The notes under the pieces: model-generated
The model's database searches: none
What the model saw: only the letters and a program-made list of their open reading frames with translations
What the model was told of the DNA's origin: nothing
Assembly: GCA_030407315.1 (NCBI GenBank)
Contig: JALQPE010000460.1
Coordinates: forward strand, 1-64,000
Length of the DNA: 64,000 nucleotides
Direction: 5' to 3'
From: Asparagopsis taxiformis
Lineage: Eukaryota > Rhodophyta > Florideophyceae > Bonnemaisoniales > Bonnemaisoniaceae
In this document: positions 51,914 through 62,986 of the stretch, piece by piece
How the letters are laid out: each line of letters begins with the position of its first letter
How positions within the stretch are numbered: position 1 is the first letter of the stretch
Translations under genes and position numbers: made by a program

Positions 51914-52976
51914 CTAACGTCTCTGCGTTTGTTCCGCTATAGGTTCCAACTCCATAGTCTCGTTCTTGCACCACTTTGGCAGGTTCTCCTCAACCGCCCG
52001 GAGAACTCCAAGGTATTTCACAGGAATGGCTTGCTGTATCTTTGACTTACCGCCGCCGTGATCACTGCTCCTACCTGTTCTCGCATTTGCAATAAGGCTT
52101 GCATTTTCCGCCTGCAGAGTCTTCACCTCAGCCTCCAACGCAACTATCTCTGTGGTGAGCGCCTTGTTTGCTATGTCCTGGCTGAACAATTTTCTTTCTA
52201 GCTCCGCGATCTTCTTCTTCTGCGCATTGATAAGACTCGCCATGAAATCAATGGATTCCGGTGGAAGCATCCTCTCTGCCCTCACCTTCCCCCATCTCGC
52301 ACACCATCGGGAATATGATGTCCTCGATCGGCAACAACCGGTCCCGGCGCTACGCGCATATTTGGCACCAATGACGGTCTGTTGTGACAAGGCGCGCACT
52401 CTGGTGCTCTCTCCCCTGAGTACCACCTGTCCGCCGATGATGGTTGGCCTCCTGTGAACGTTGCTGAGGAACAACACCCCTTGCATCCATCCTCGTGTCC
52501 CTGACTACATTGCCGGCTGGGGCTGTGGTAATCGGTGTAGGTGGCGCAGCGGGTGTCACAGCCTCCAGCGTCTCGGGAAGCCGCGGCTGGGAAGCCGCCC
52601 ATACCACTTCCGCAGCTGCCGACCCGATAGGAGCTACCTTTTCCATGGAACTCTGCCGCAATGCCAACATATTTTGAGCCACGATCATGTCATCATCATG
52701 GTTTGCACTCTCCTTGCGGGCACGCTTGCTTCGGCCAGGCCCCATATCTCTCCGCGCCTTTCCCCCTTCCGCAATTTCCGGCTGCGGATCCTCATTTCTG
52801 CGCCGCTCCGTGTTGCGACTACCGGACCGCGTTTCAGTGCTGCCGGCAGGCCCAGACCGTTTCTTCGCGCGGGATAGTCGGGCGCTCGATGCAGCCGCTG
52901 TTGACCGGGCTTTATGGAGGCCTGGAGGCTTCGGAACTTTCTTCCCCAAACGCGGGGGCATACTATGCCTATGCAT
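51914..52976 (-). pseudogene. Broken or spliced gene for a basic, coiled-coil protein
   Basis: The plausible start is the ATG at 52976 (MHRHSMPPRLGKK). The first frame is basic and Ser/Ala-rich with nuclear-localisation-like clusters (LSRAKKRSG, GRSKRARKE) and runs to a TAG near 52350. The continuation in another frame (from about 52300) reads LPPESIDFMASLINAQ, then a leucine-heptad coiled coil (KKKIAELERKL, EIVALEAEVKTLQAENASLI) and VKYLGVLRAVEENLPKWC, ending at 51914. A third frame bridges the two (RPSLVPNMRVAPGPVV). Either two frameshifts or a short intron separates the parts. No known family is recognised; a nuclear or gag-like role is conceivable. Confidence 0.4.
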
Positions 52977-54518
52977 TTGTAATGAAACTTTCCCCGAAGC
53001 GATGGTACAATCGGATTGCACGAGATACAAAAAGATTTCTGTGCAGTCTCGGTACCCACAACGGTCTGCCCTGAACGCCAGGATAAGTAGCGAGGTATAC
53101 TTCAATAGCGGAGGATGCATATATGCCGTATACGGCAGGCAGGCAGTCATCGACAGCATGTAGTGTGTTGCAATTACAGCTGTAGTGCAATGCCACTTGG
53201 CGAAGCGCTTACAGCTAGGTGTTTCACCTCCAATTTTGGGCACTTTACCCAATTCTTTTAATTCTCAACTATTTTGGACTATCTATTCTAACAGCAGTGC
53301 AATCACTGAACACGTGGCACGTAACACCAGTGATACACTGAATTGTACACTACACCTAACAGTTTACACTGTATTTACAGTGTGCCAGCGCCGCCGGCGC
53401 ACCCGTCACTTAGGGTTTTTCGAATACCCCACTGTATCAGTATTTAGCCTACCTATTGGACACCAACCATAAGTACATTTAGGGCTACAAGCCACATATA
53501 ACTTAGTATTTAACTAGAGGCGAACCGCCATGTCCTTTGATTGTAAAAGCCAGCCGGAAGCTCGGTGTCCAATCTACCCCCAGGGTGCGTTTTGCCTACT
53601 GATTCAGTGTGCTTCTCCCTTGGCAATGATGCTTGGCACTCTTCCGGTGTCCCTTTCCGCTGATTCAGCTTCTCAATGTCGGGACGCTGTATCAGCATTG
53701 CCCCTACCACGCGTCACCGGTGGTGCGCGTGCCCCCCAATCAGGTGTCTTCGGCCGCCTGGTTCCCACCTGGAGGTATGGTTGCGAGCCACTCCCAACTT
53801 GCGTTTCGCAGTCTCATTGCAGCCTGCTTCGACTTTGGCTATAGTGTCTGGCCTGCTTCTGGAACCCATTCCCCGCTGTATCAGCTTTCTGTCCTGGCCG
53901 TCGTGCGGGTTCAGCAACCCCCCCCCCGCCGCCGACCAATCGGACTTGGTTATTGATGTGCTCCCAACTATCGTTTTGCAGTCTCATAGAAGCCTGCTTC
54001 GTCTTTGGCTATAGCGCGGACCGCGCCGACCCTGGTCACTCTATGATTCAGTCTTTGACTGGTTATTCTGCTGGATCAGCTTCCCTTTCCTCGATACCAC
54101 GCGTCACCGGTGGTGCGCGTGCCCTTCGATCAGGTATCTTCGGGTGCCTAGTGCCCGGCTCTTGAGCCACTGCTCCTCTCCCGCTGTACCAGCGTATCGC
54201 TGTATGCATCGCTGTACCAGCGCCCGCCCTATCCTATAGGGCTCCCCCTTCTTCTTCCCTTTTTGCTTCTTATACAAGTCACTCATCCCTGTTGTACCTT
54301 GTGTCCTCCCTTCTTCCCTATTAGGGTTGGTGAACCACCATCCTTTCGGTGCACCACCATGACTCACCATGTGACCCCAGGGTTCTAGACGGATCGTCTG
54401 TGTGGCCTTACAACCCACACTAAGGCAGGCGATTCGCCTTTGCTCTACCACACTCGACTCGAGCCTGACTACCGAGACAGGAGGGCTCGAACACCTCGCG
54501 GTGGCTCGCCGATTCGGC
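52977..54518. repeat. Gene-free stretch with duplicated modules
   Basis: ACCACGCGTCACCGGTGGTG followed by CGCGTGCCC occurs at about 53706 and 54096. CAGTCTCAT...GCCTGCTTCG..TTTGGCTATAG occurs at about 53810 and 53975. Strings of the type GCTGTATCAGC or GCTGATTCAGC recur between them. The pattern suggests an irregular duplication of a ~400-bp module. It lies 3' (minus strand) of the gypsy remnant at 54.5-55.1 kb and may be its 3' untranslated region or LTR. Plus-strand frames here repeat with the duplication and show no motif. Confidence 0.5.
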
Positions 54519-55076
54519 TTACAGCCAAGGCTGCCCGTTGTCGAATCGACCAAGCCATTGCACTACAACAGCTAGGCAACTTTTTGGGGCTGCGGCGAGC
54601 ACGCCTATGGCCCCCTCCTGAAAGGTGGTTTGTCCCAAACCACTATCTTCTCCTGTTATCCTAATTGTAGGTTGGTGTGGAAGAGTTGGATGATCCGTTG
54701 TGGGAGGTTCCTGAGTAGGACGTGGTGGGGGGCTCGCTTTGTGCTTTTTGTTGGCCGCTCGGCGGTTGGTGTTCTTCTGTACTCGGCGCGAGGGTGTCTG
54801 CACCTGATGGGGTGGCTTGCGCATTAGCGGGGGTTATGCAAGTGATGGCGTTGGTTCCTCTGTTGGACGCGGTGCGAGTGCAACTCTGTCGAGGCTAACC
54901 TTTTTGGTAATGCCGTCACGATCGATGTAAATAGTCCGCCGTCCGGTACGGATAACCCTGTAGGGACCTTGGGCTCTCGGAGTTACCTTGTTCCGTTCGC
55001 GGACTTCTGTATTGTCCAGGTACACATAATCATCCTCAACAAGGTGGAAATGTTCGATTCATAGTCCGACGGTCCC
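54519..55076 (-). pseudogene. C-terminal remnant of another Ty3/gypsy pol
   Basis: The minus-strand frame 55025-54834 reads VYLDNTEVRERNKVTPRAQG, then PYRVIRTGRRTIYIDRDGIT and KVSLDRVALAPRP, which matches the GPF/Y-type module and the tail that follows gypsy integrase. A shifted frame continues with a Pro/Lys-rich tail to about 54519. Sequence differs from elements B, C and D, so this is a fifth retrotransposon family member, reduced to its 3' coding end. Confidence 0.65.
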
Positions 55077-55249
55077 TTTTTGTTCAGACTATGGCCCTCA
55101 TACCGCGAAGGACAGTCTGTTTTCCAATGTATGACTTCATTTTATAACGAGCGCTGGGTGTAAGGAGCGGAGTAGACAACTACTCCGCGTTCAAAGTGGT
55201 AGACATCCAACTACTTTCCTTGTACAATCATTGGCTCAAAAGTAGTGTA

Positions 55250-57814
55250 CCCTCCCTGGAGGGGTATTATGGAACACTTAAGCACATTTTAAATGATAAT
55301 ATATCGAGAACTCCATTCTGGAAAGAGATACCATAACGGATATGAAGCGTGGTGTTCCCTCGTTCGATTGGCACCAGTTTCTACGATTAGATTTGAGTCA
55401 CCACCGAGCTTTCCATCAAAATTCCCTCCTCTTCCAGCACCTCAATTCCGTCACAAATTGGACAATTTTGGAACAAGTTTATTCCTTCATTCCATCTGTT
55501 GTAGCAGCATCTACAAGCTCTATTACTACTTCTGCTATAAACTGGCACTTTCGAATGCCAGGTGAGGACTTCTTCAACACTACTCCACATTCCGTTTCCA
55601 CCATTTTTGTCTTCTTGCCTCTTCTCTTCCCATACAAAACAGCCACTTCCCTTCCTAGACGCTTCGCCCTTTCCCTGCGCTCCCGCAGTAGTTTATCTTT
55701 TGTGACTCTTCTTTCCTTATCTTTCCTGGACAGTAGACGCTCCTTATGCTTTTGAGACACCGTCTTCTGTCTTTTTTCTTCTTTTTCCTGTCTGTCCTTC
55801 TCCTTTGCTCGCCTACGGATGTCGGCATCTATCTTTGCCTGTTCAATACGCCTTAAACGAGCAAATCTATCATCCTCCCTTTGCCTCTTTCTATCCTTTT
55901 CCTCTCGTTTTCCCTTTTCGATTACATCCTTACGCATTTGTATCCTCTCTGAATGCGTAACCCACTGTGCTGGCGCGCCAGCATTATATAAAACTCGCTT
56001 CTGTTCGCACATTGAAGCATTGTTAGAAGTAGCTGAAGAAACTGTGTTACTTGTGTTAGCATCCAAAATAGCTGTAATGGTTTCAGAGTTCCGAAGAAGA
56101 TTAGAAAGCTTCTCAAGCTTAGAAGAGGTACCAATCGAACTGCTCATTATATTTTGCACCTCTGATATGGTGGCAGAATCAGCTATTCTTTTCTTCACAC
56201 TCGTAGAACGTGTAGATGGACCAGTTGTACCACCAACCATTATATCTCGTTCTATACAAGCCTTGAAATCTTCCTCTTGCCGTTTGAATTGCACCGCGAA
56301 GTCCCTCTTGAACGGGAACAAACCTGTAACATTGAATGAATTAGTAACATTTTTCGTTCCAATGTTTCTCCAAGCGTAGACAGCGCATGCAAGATTGAAG
56401 TTAACTTTGGTAGTGTCAACGTGTCCTTGGCGGCAAAATTCGTCTCGTATCTCTCTCATACAGTCATGGAACCGTTTGTTAATTAGTTGATCACAGGGCT
56501 GTAAGAAATGAGAAGTGTTTGCAGCGTTGACAATGCACTCAATATTCCTTTCCACACACAACTCCAGCCACTCAATGCTTTTCCTCGACGCATGGAACCA
56601 TGGCCGTCTAAGCACAGCAGAATCTTCTCCTCTTGAGAAACAAATCTTCGTGCGAACGCATCCAGATGCCTAACATAGGTTGCCAACAAATTACCTTCCA
56701 TAGATCCATTTTTTGAAACTTCGATCACTCCATCTCCAGGAAACCAGCCAGGTTTCGTAAACGGAAGTATGATACCATGCGGTTCATCATTAAAAGAACC
56801 TGTAACAGGTGCCCACCACTCTGAATTGATTCGCTTACCAGCTACAATGAAGAATGGCTGTGCAATTTCCCCAGAAGCTGAAGCTGCGATAACTGCAGTG
56901 ATATGTTTTCGAGCGGAGTAGCTAGACTTCACGGCATAACTGCCACCGCTCCTCTTGCCTGATGCTGTGAATCCTCTTTTCAACTTTCCAAAAGTACAGT
57001 CCACTGCAGTCTCATCCATGTTCCAAATTCTTTTTGGATCATCTAGTAAACCATGATGAGAATCTTTTACGTGCTGAACTGCTGCAAAGAATGTCTCCAC
57101 ATGTGAAAATGATTCAGCAGCTATTTTAGCCGCCTCCTTGTTCTCGATCTTCTTCTATGCGATTTCATCAAATCGTGCCCTGTAAGCCCGAATGGAATCG
57201 TCATGTGGAATTCCATTCTTCCACCCGTTCCTACCGTCGGCAGAAACTCTGGATAGAATATGTCTAAAAGAGTCGCGATCAACTGTGATACCTCTTTGCG
57301 CAGCTAGTTTCAGACGTTCATTGATTAGAGCACCTTCGGAATCAGATATTACTGGCTTTCTCCCAGGGGTTATAGTGTCACTCAACATTAACTGCAGCTT
57401 ATCCATATTGCCAGATTCAATGAGCATTTTCATTCGATGAATCGTAGCAACTGGAACGGTGGTTTGGCGGTGAATCGAACGGAGGGATTGTCGTTGCCGC
57501 AAGAGAGCAACAGCCATTTGGCGATTACTAGACTGTTCTTGCAATTGTTTCGCTCTTCTTTTCCGTTTGTGAGCCTGTTTCCGCATTGACATAGGCGTTT
57601 TTGAACTCAGAGTAGTAAATCAGCCTTGCTTCGTTGCACCCACCACGAAGGTAGATGCTGAAGTCCAAGTACTAAAAGCCACAAAGGTGTCGAAATGGTG
57701 GGAAAGCTCGTGGGATCTATCTATGCGCGGATGCATGTCTGTATCGCCCACGATTTATTTGGCGCGAAAATGTTCCAAAATCACCCAATTCTCATATTAC
57801 CCCTCCAGGGAGGG
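55250..57814 (-). mobile_element. pogo/Tc1-mariner-type DNA transposon, non-autonomous by decay
   Basis: The ends are inverted repeats: CCCTCCCTGGAGGGGTATTATG at the left (from 55250) and, read inward from 57814, the same first 17 bases followed by ATATGAG-like sequence. TA dinucleotides at 55248-55249 and 57815-57816 fit a TA target duplication. A minus-strand transposase of the pogo/tigger type fills the interior. The terminal repeat is itself partly self-complementary (CCCTCC and GGAGGG). Size 2,565 bp. Confidence 0.85.
55479..57592 (-). pseudogene. pogo/tigger-like DDE transposase
   Basis: The minus-strand frame begins near 57592 (ATG at MRKQAHKRKRRAKQ) with a basic region and a helix-turn-helix-like SLRSIHRQTTVPVATIHRM for terminal-repeat binding. 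A TAG at about 57155 interrupts, and the same frame continues KKIENKEAAKIAAESF and IWNMDETAV (first catalytic Asp), HITAVIAASASGEIAQPFFI, and LLCLDGHGS (second Asp). A frameshift near 56600 moves to the frame that runs to 55479. That frame holds FLQPCDQLINKRFH (third acidic residue, an Asp, about 38 residues after the second) and a long Lys/Glu/Arg-rich tail. The set D, D, D with NxDE and LxxDxH/G contexts matches pogo-family DDE_1 enzymes. One nonsense codon and one frameshift inactivate it. Confidence 0.85.
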
Positions 57815-57963
57815 TAGTCAAGTGGTGAATTTCTGACATTGGGCCTCTCCAAATAAACAAATAGTTCCACTACCTGATTTCCTATGGATAGAACGGCCCG
57901 AACTCTTAGCCGAAAAAATTTTATTTAGAATTTGGGAAAAATTGTATATGTCCAGCGTAGAGA
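57815..57963. other. Short spacer upstream of the tRNA gene
   Basis: AT-rich sequence between the transposon end and the tRNA. No TATA-like or other element stands out. Confidence 0.4.
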
Positions 57964-58037
57964 GCTCTTGTAGCTCAGTTGGTTAGAGCGCTAGCCTCAC
58001 ATGCTAGAGGTCTGGAGTTCGACCCTCCACAAGAGTA
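57964..58037 (+). tRNA. trnV-CAC: tRNA-Val (anticodon CAC)
   Basis: The 74-nt sequence folds into a standard cloverleaf without intron. Acceptor GCTCTTG pairs with CAAGAGT (first pair G-U). The D-stem is GCTC/GAGC with loop AGTTGGTTA. The anticodon stem CTAGC/GCTAG encloses loop CTCACAT, so positions 34-36 are CAC, reading GUG valine codons. The variable loop is AGGTC. The T-arm is TGGAG-TTCGACC-CTCCA. The discriminator base is A at 58037. The internal A box (TAGCTCAGTTGG) and B box (GAGTTCGACCC) fit the Pol III consensus, and a T-rich run at about 58050-58060 can serve as terminator. CCA is not encoded, as in eukaryotic nuclear tRNAs. Confidence 0.95.
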
Positions 58038-58049
58038 TCGTGAAAAAGA

Positions 58050-58060
58050 TTTTTATTTTT
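58050..58060 (+). terminator. Pol III T-run terminator of the tRNA gene
   Basis: TTTTTATTTTT lies 13 bases after the mature tRNA end. A run of four or more T on the non-template strand is the normal Pol III stop. Confidence 0.75.
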
Positions 58061-59595
58061 AGGAATGGCTCTAGACACAGCGGGTCCTTTAAGCCCTCTC
58101 TGAAGCAGTGTCAATGCTGGAACCAGGTGGTGGAGGTTGTTGGAATGTTCACATCGTTCAGTTTTGGTGCACACGCTTTTATTAGTATAGGTCTACTGGA
58201 CATAAAAAAATGGTACATATACACTCTTGGTAACTTGAATTAATAAGCAGTTTGCGACTGAAATACTCTTTCGTTGCTTTATTAGGGATTGGTTGAAAGA
58301 AGTGGTCTGTAGATGCGGTCTGGTAGGCTATTGTGCTCTTCAGAAGAGCCTTCTTCGTAACGTATACAATAGGAAATCTTCTTCTTCGGTAACGTTCAGC
58401 ACGTGATGCGTCTCAGCACAAGGGAGGCAGCTATTTGTTTTTCGGCATAGAAAACATGGTTTCCATCATCATCAACTAAATTAGTAAGTGATTCATATAG
58501 AATATCTGGATAGGGAAATAGTTTCCGATTGCATTTCGTTGCATGTGCACCTCAACAATTTTACGCAACTTTGAACACATGTTGAGTCGACTAGCTTCCA
58601 CATTTCGTAGTCAGAGGAACAGAATTGAACTACACGGAATGATTAATGATAGTGGAGTGTTGTTTGGGTAGGTGATTGAGTGGGTGAGTAAGTCGACGGT
58701 AGTAGGGCTGATATTGCGTAAACTGTTTGTTTGTTGGTTGTAGTGCGAGAGAAAATTGATGCGAATGCGGGTGGTGGAAAATGTGACATGGAGACGGTAG
58801 GTTTGTTCATTTACATGTTATCTGCATTTGTGCATCTTACCCCGTACGAATGTGTTGTAGAGGGAAGGTTGAAATGTTTACTACAATTTCTGCCTAAACA
58901 TATGTAGATATGTTTGGAATTAGATTACTCATATCGTATCACACCACATTACATTACTTAACATTGTAGCGTCTATCCGTACTTTCGCTCATCTTTTTGT
59001 CTGGTACGCTGGATGCACTGTTCTGGCTTGATTACAAAATCATTTCACCGAAATTACTCCGTTTCACCTGTGAATGTATTCCTTTACTCGCTATTACTTT
59101 GCAAATGCACTACAATCCAATATGATCTAGGAGTCTTGGTGAGAGCTAGCAGCGGTGTGATGTCTCGAAGAACAGGACATTACTGAAAGTTGGGCGGCCA
59201 ATTTTTGAATAGACGACTCTCATCATGAGAGCGGGGTAGGATGGTTGTCGCAAGGATTGTTGTTACTGGTGAAACGTTGTTTATTGTAATGAAATGTATA
59301 GTGATTTGGTTAAGCGCCAGTAGATGTACACACAAGTTGAGCTAGCTAGGCAGCTGTCTTGAGCTAGAATAAAAGTATAATGGAGTGGAGCCAACAAAAC
59401 TGGTAATGTTCACCGACTCATTGACATGGTCAGGTGACCAGCAGAGAAGGTGGACAGAAGTGAAAAATGCGTGCACATACACCTACTCACACATACCAAT
59501 AAATTTGCATACCATGAATAATAGAGTTATCATGTCACAACAGTTAGTCTTGTGCTCTAGAAATGCACCTCTGAAACTATCAATCCATGCCGTGT
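58061..59595. other. Intergenic, no recognised gene
   Basis: Short frames only on both strands. Nothing here resembles a conserved protein or structural RNA. It forms the spacer between the tRNA gene and the 3' side of the cupin gene. Confidence 0.5.
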
Positions 59596-60108
59596 TTACA
59601 CAGGAACAGTGCCCGGATCAGCAGAGTTGAAGACAGACAGGAACACACAGTCCGTCTTGCTGATGCACTCCGTTTCATGAACCAAGCCCTGCGGGAACAC
59701 AGTAGATTCGCCTGCTCGAATAACATTGGTCACCGTTCTGTCCTCACCGAGACCCTCAAATCGGAACGAAATGCGGAATGTGCCCTGGAGGGCATTGAGC
59801 GTCTCGGTAGCGCGAGGGTGGTAGTGGGGAATAAACAGCTGGCCAGCTTTTAGGAACACACGGACAATGGTGGACTGGACGTCGGTGGCAGCGAGGGCGG
59901 GGAAGTTATTGAGATCTGCAATGGAAACCTTGAAGTTGGGGGTGTTGACCTGGGTAGCGCGGGAGAACTGGATGCGGAAGTCACGGTTTCTTAGGCCAGA
60001 GCGCACAGCCGGGGCAGTGTCGAGGCCCAGACTGGGAATCGAGGCGAGGGAGAGGGAGATGAGGCAGGAAAGCAGGGCGAGGAGGGAGAGTGTGTTGAAG
60101 CGAGCCAT
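59596..60108 (-). CDS. Secreted germin-like cupin protein
   Basis: 170 residues. The start is the ATG at 60108 because it is followed directly by a signal peptide (MARFNTLSLLALLSCLISLS, cleavage likely after LAS near residue 23); upstream codons in frame are unlike protein. A single cupin domain follows. Motif 1 is seen in HYHPRATETLNALQG (H95, H97, E102 as metal ligands, matching germin HTHPRATE). Motif 2 is seen in ESTVFPQGLVHETE (H144 as fourth ligand). The C-terminus NSADPGTVPV resembles the germin ending. Germin-like proteins are extracellular Mn-binding enzymes (oxalate oxidase or superoxide dismutase) or binding proteins; the activity here is unknown. All four ligands are present and there is no intron. 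It looks intact. Confidence 0.9.
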   Translation of the reverse strand: MARFNTLSLLALLSCLISLSLASIPSLGLDTAPAVRSGLRNRDFRIQFSRATQVNTPNFKVSIADLNNFPALAATDVQSTIVRVFLKAGQLFIPHYHPRATETLNALQGTFRISFRFEGLGEDRTVTNVIRAGESTVFPQGLVHETECISKTDCVFLSVFNSADPGTVPV

Positions 60109-60414
60109 TGGAGCGGAGTGCAACGGGATGAGGAAGATGTGTTGGGGATGAGCGGGTGGATGGATGGCTGAATGCTGTAGTTGGATGGTATGGTGATGAC
60201 AGAAGTGTGCAGAGAGTGTTGGTGTTGCGTTTAAATGCTCGGGGAACGAAGGAATGATAGGAGGTAGGACAGGAGGAGGACCGTGGAACAAGGAGCGGGG
60301 GTTTGTGTGAGTCTAATGCAGTGAATTGATCGTGATCGGTGCATCACGGCAGGGTCGGTGCAGAGATGGGAGAGGCCATGAATTGCGTCGCTGTAGGAAC
60401 CCAATGACGTCACG
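60109..60414. promoter_or_regulatory. Upstream region of the cupin gene
   Basis: About 300 bp with no credible coding frame. On the minus strand, a TTTAAA string near 60231 lies about 120 bp before the ATG and could be the core promoter, but no strong TATA box is evident. A short dyad-like CAATGACGTCACGTCAATGA lies near 60400-60420; TGACGTCA is the bZIP/CRE consensus, so it may be an upstream regulatory site. Confidence 0.4.
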
Positions 60415-61055
60415 TCAATGACGCGCTGGTTCGGTTAACGGACTAACGCAGGTTTGGTTGGTGTCATCAACCAAAAGCTCACCAAGTTGGTGAGCTATTT
60501 CGGACTGGCACTCGCCAGAGAGGCACGGTGCGGAGAGGAGCACGCACGCACCGTGACGTTCATAATGGACCGAGCGGTGCCGCTTCGGCAGATGGTCCTT
60601 TTCGATGACCGGTTCATTTTTCTTCAAAATTTCAAGAACTGTATGAGTCCTTGCTTCATAGAACACGTAATGGAATTTCATTCCACCCACGTCATTGCCC
60701 CGGTACGTTTGGCGTCCCGCATCTTCACTGTAACATCCGGACAGTAACGCAGTAACGTACTGCATAGCATGGTCCTCTGGAGTAGCTGATCGACGTGATT
60801 TGGTGATGATGGAGATAAGGTTTGCAATCAGAGATGCGCGAAATAGGATTTCGGTAAACCCCAGAGGTTTGGGAAAATGCTGCAGGAAACCGACGACTGG
60901 TATCGACAACAAGTGACAAGCAGTCGAGCTGTTCCAAGGCTATTGTCAGTATCAATGAGGACAATACCCAATGGCGCTGTGCCTACATATGTGCCGATGC
61001 CGGAACATTCTAGGTCTGTGTACTTCAAATCCCCATCTCCAACAAGTTTTCGCAA
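60415..61055 (-). pseudogene. Unrecognised coding-like stretch, possibly a two-part gene
   Basis: Minus strand 61055-60828 reads DLECSGIGTYVGTAPLGIVL and IDTDNSLGTARLLV. A shift near 60890 leads to PVVGFLQHFPKPLGFTEILF and a further 150 residues ending at 60415 (MKFHYVFYEARTHTVLEILK, HYERHGACVLLSAPCLSGE). Both parts look protein-like, but no proper ATG begins the first part, and plus-strand frames overlap the same interval. An intron or a frameshift could separate the halves. No domain is recognised. Confidence 0.3.
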
Positions 61056-62760
61056 TCAATTTGAGCATGGCTGGATCGATCAGCTCCTGTAACCGTCGCC
61101 AATTGTGAACTAGTAGCAGTATTCCATTATGATGTATGTGTATGACAGGTGAGTTTGATTTGTAGAAATGAGTGTTATTAACGGTTTAGACTGGGGATAC
61201 GTGCATGCTCAAACAGGGAAGTAAATGGATTCGGGGGAGATGTAGCGCAGAGAATGCTGAGATAGGCCAGGCTGCGGTGATACTAACAGCGTTTTGGTGA
61301 TAAATAGAAACGAATAGACTTCAATGTGATGTGAATCACGCTACCTCACGCACGATTTCACCAGTTTGATAACGCTGATGTGCTTTAGGATAGGCGTCGC
61401 TGGAGAACTTGATATCGGTGACATGAGAGGTTCTGCGAGAAATCATTGTTGACTATCCGAATTTGCAATTTGCAGGCGGATTGATTCTGGGATGGGCGAT
61501 AAGCTCAGTGCCTCAGCTGCTCTGAGATCAATGGGATGCAATGGAGTAATCGAAGTGGAGCAATATGAATGGGAGAGAAGGCAGCCTTGAAACATTGCAC
61601 TGGAATATGGAATCACTCTCGCCAAGTGTGTGCAGTCGAAAAATTGGATTAGATGCAACTTGGTAAAGCATGCCTCCTGAGTGTCTGATTCAAGCAGACA
61701 GATTGTGCAGCGTCGAGGTATAGCAGACATGTGCAAAGTAATGTAGGACAGCGGTCCAGCAGTTTGGAGGAGGCACACAGCCAGCGGCGGGTGGATCCAA
61801 TTTAATTTTAAAAGTCAAATGACGAAAAGTTGAATCACCAGTGGCGATGTGCTCATAGAAAAGGGAATGAAAAGATCCCGATGGAAGAGTACAGGAGTAT
61901 GACAAGTGGATGAAGGAAATGTGAGATCAGGTCGTAGTCCCATTTCATTGGGTGATGGATACATGATTTTTCATATTTCTTCCAGAAATCGGAAATGATT
62001 GGCTTACAGGCACTTGCGGACACCTTCCCTTGCGAATATTGCTGGAGAGTGAGATTGGGCACATCGTTAGATAGGCTACTGCACTCTACTACAAGCTGTG
62101 GACTCCTCATACGGGCATTTCTACCTCTTATTACAGCCTCCGGGAACGACACTCCAGACAGCTGTTTCTCGACACCGAGTCCAGTGCCCTACTTACGCGA
62201 CCGCATCTTCAAGAAGCGGTACGTGCAACGCAAACGGTTACCTCCTGTCTCTGCGGCGAGGGAGGCACGTCCACGTTTATACGTATGAGTCTACCGATGT
62301 AATTACGTATGATGGTCTTTGACAGTGCGACACGGCCAGAAACAATCCCAGTTCGAATATTTATTTCTCCTATTAATCAACACAACAAGATGTCCATCGG
62401 CACACGTGTGCAACATTTCACGCACACATCATCTCACTGCCCTTAATGATCAAACGATCTATAATTTTATTTCTCCCCAACACACTCACGACCAATCTCC
62501 AGTTTCTCCACCAGTCCTCTAACGTGCCACGCACACGCAGTCATTCTACCAGTCGCTGAGCTGATGGACCGCGGCTGTGGCTGTGGCTGTTTCAACCACC
62601 CAATCAACCTTTGCATCCATGGACGATGTATTCGTGGTCCTCTGCGCGAGGACAACCGACTCATCGATATGGTGATGGGCGTAACAAACTCAGCGAACGA
62701 CCGATCAGTTGAGCCAGTGATGGGGCTAGTGAACGAATGAAGACAATTTGGAGCGAGCGC
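61056..62760. other. Intergenic, no supportable gene
   Basis: Several frames of 60-110 codons occur on both strands (for example 61443-61778 minus, 61995-62288 plus) without recognised motifs and in mutual overlap. A GGCTGTGGCTGTGGCTGT triplet run lies near 62571-62590. Confidence 0.4.
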
Positions 62761-62813
62761 ACCTTACGTGCGCATGACGTGGTAGTAGTGTGGGCGAGAT
62801 ACTAGCTGGGTTG

Positions 62814-62823
62814 TGTATATAAG
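62814..62823 (+). promoter_or_regulatory. TATA box of the Spondin-domain gene
   Basis: GTATATAAGG is a near-consensus TATA box about 165 bp upstream of the ATG, predicting transcription start near 62845. A TGACGTGG string (ACGT-core, bZIP-type site) lies 40 bp further upstream at about 62775. The leader contains a run of GTTT repeats (about 62926-62957). Confidence 0.7.
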
Positions 62824-62986
62824 GAAGCTGGGAGTGTCGGTGTCCACATCAATTCGGCGGTCACACTCACATTTGTTATTGTTGATCAAGTGCACTAGCT
62901 TAGTCAACTGGGTTGCTCGGTTTGTTCGTTTATCTGTTCGTTTGTTTGTTTGTTTGTCCAGTTTTCGTTGTTGTTGTGTTGGAGTG

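Noticed and set aside
54440..54600. tRNA-like string on the minus strand with an A-box-like TAGTGCAATGG and B-box-like GTTCGAGCC
   Set aside because: No acceptor stem forms and the T-stem has mismatches; spacing is also unusual. Probably chance or an old relic.
15700..57160. Possible reassignment of UAG, since several broken ORFs are interrupted only by TAG
   Set aside because: TAA and TGA interrupt other relics (INO80, ABC, DUF676), and TAG ends the coiled-coil gene and the chromodomain frame naturally. The pattern fits ordinary decay.
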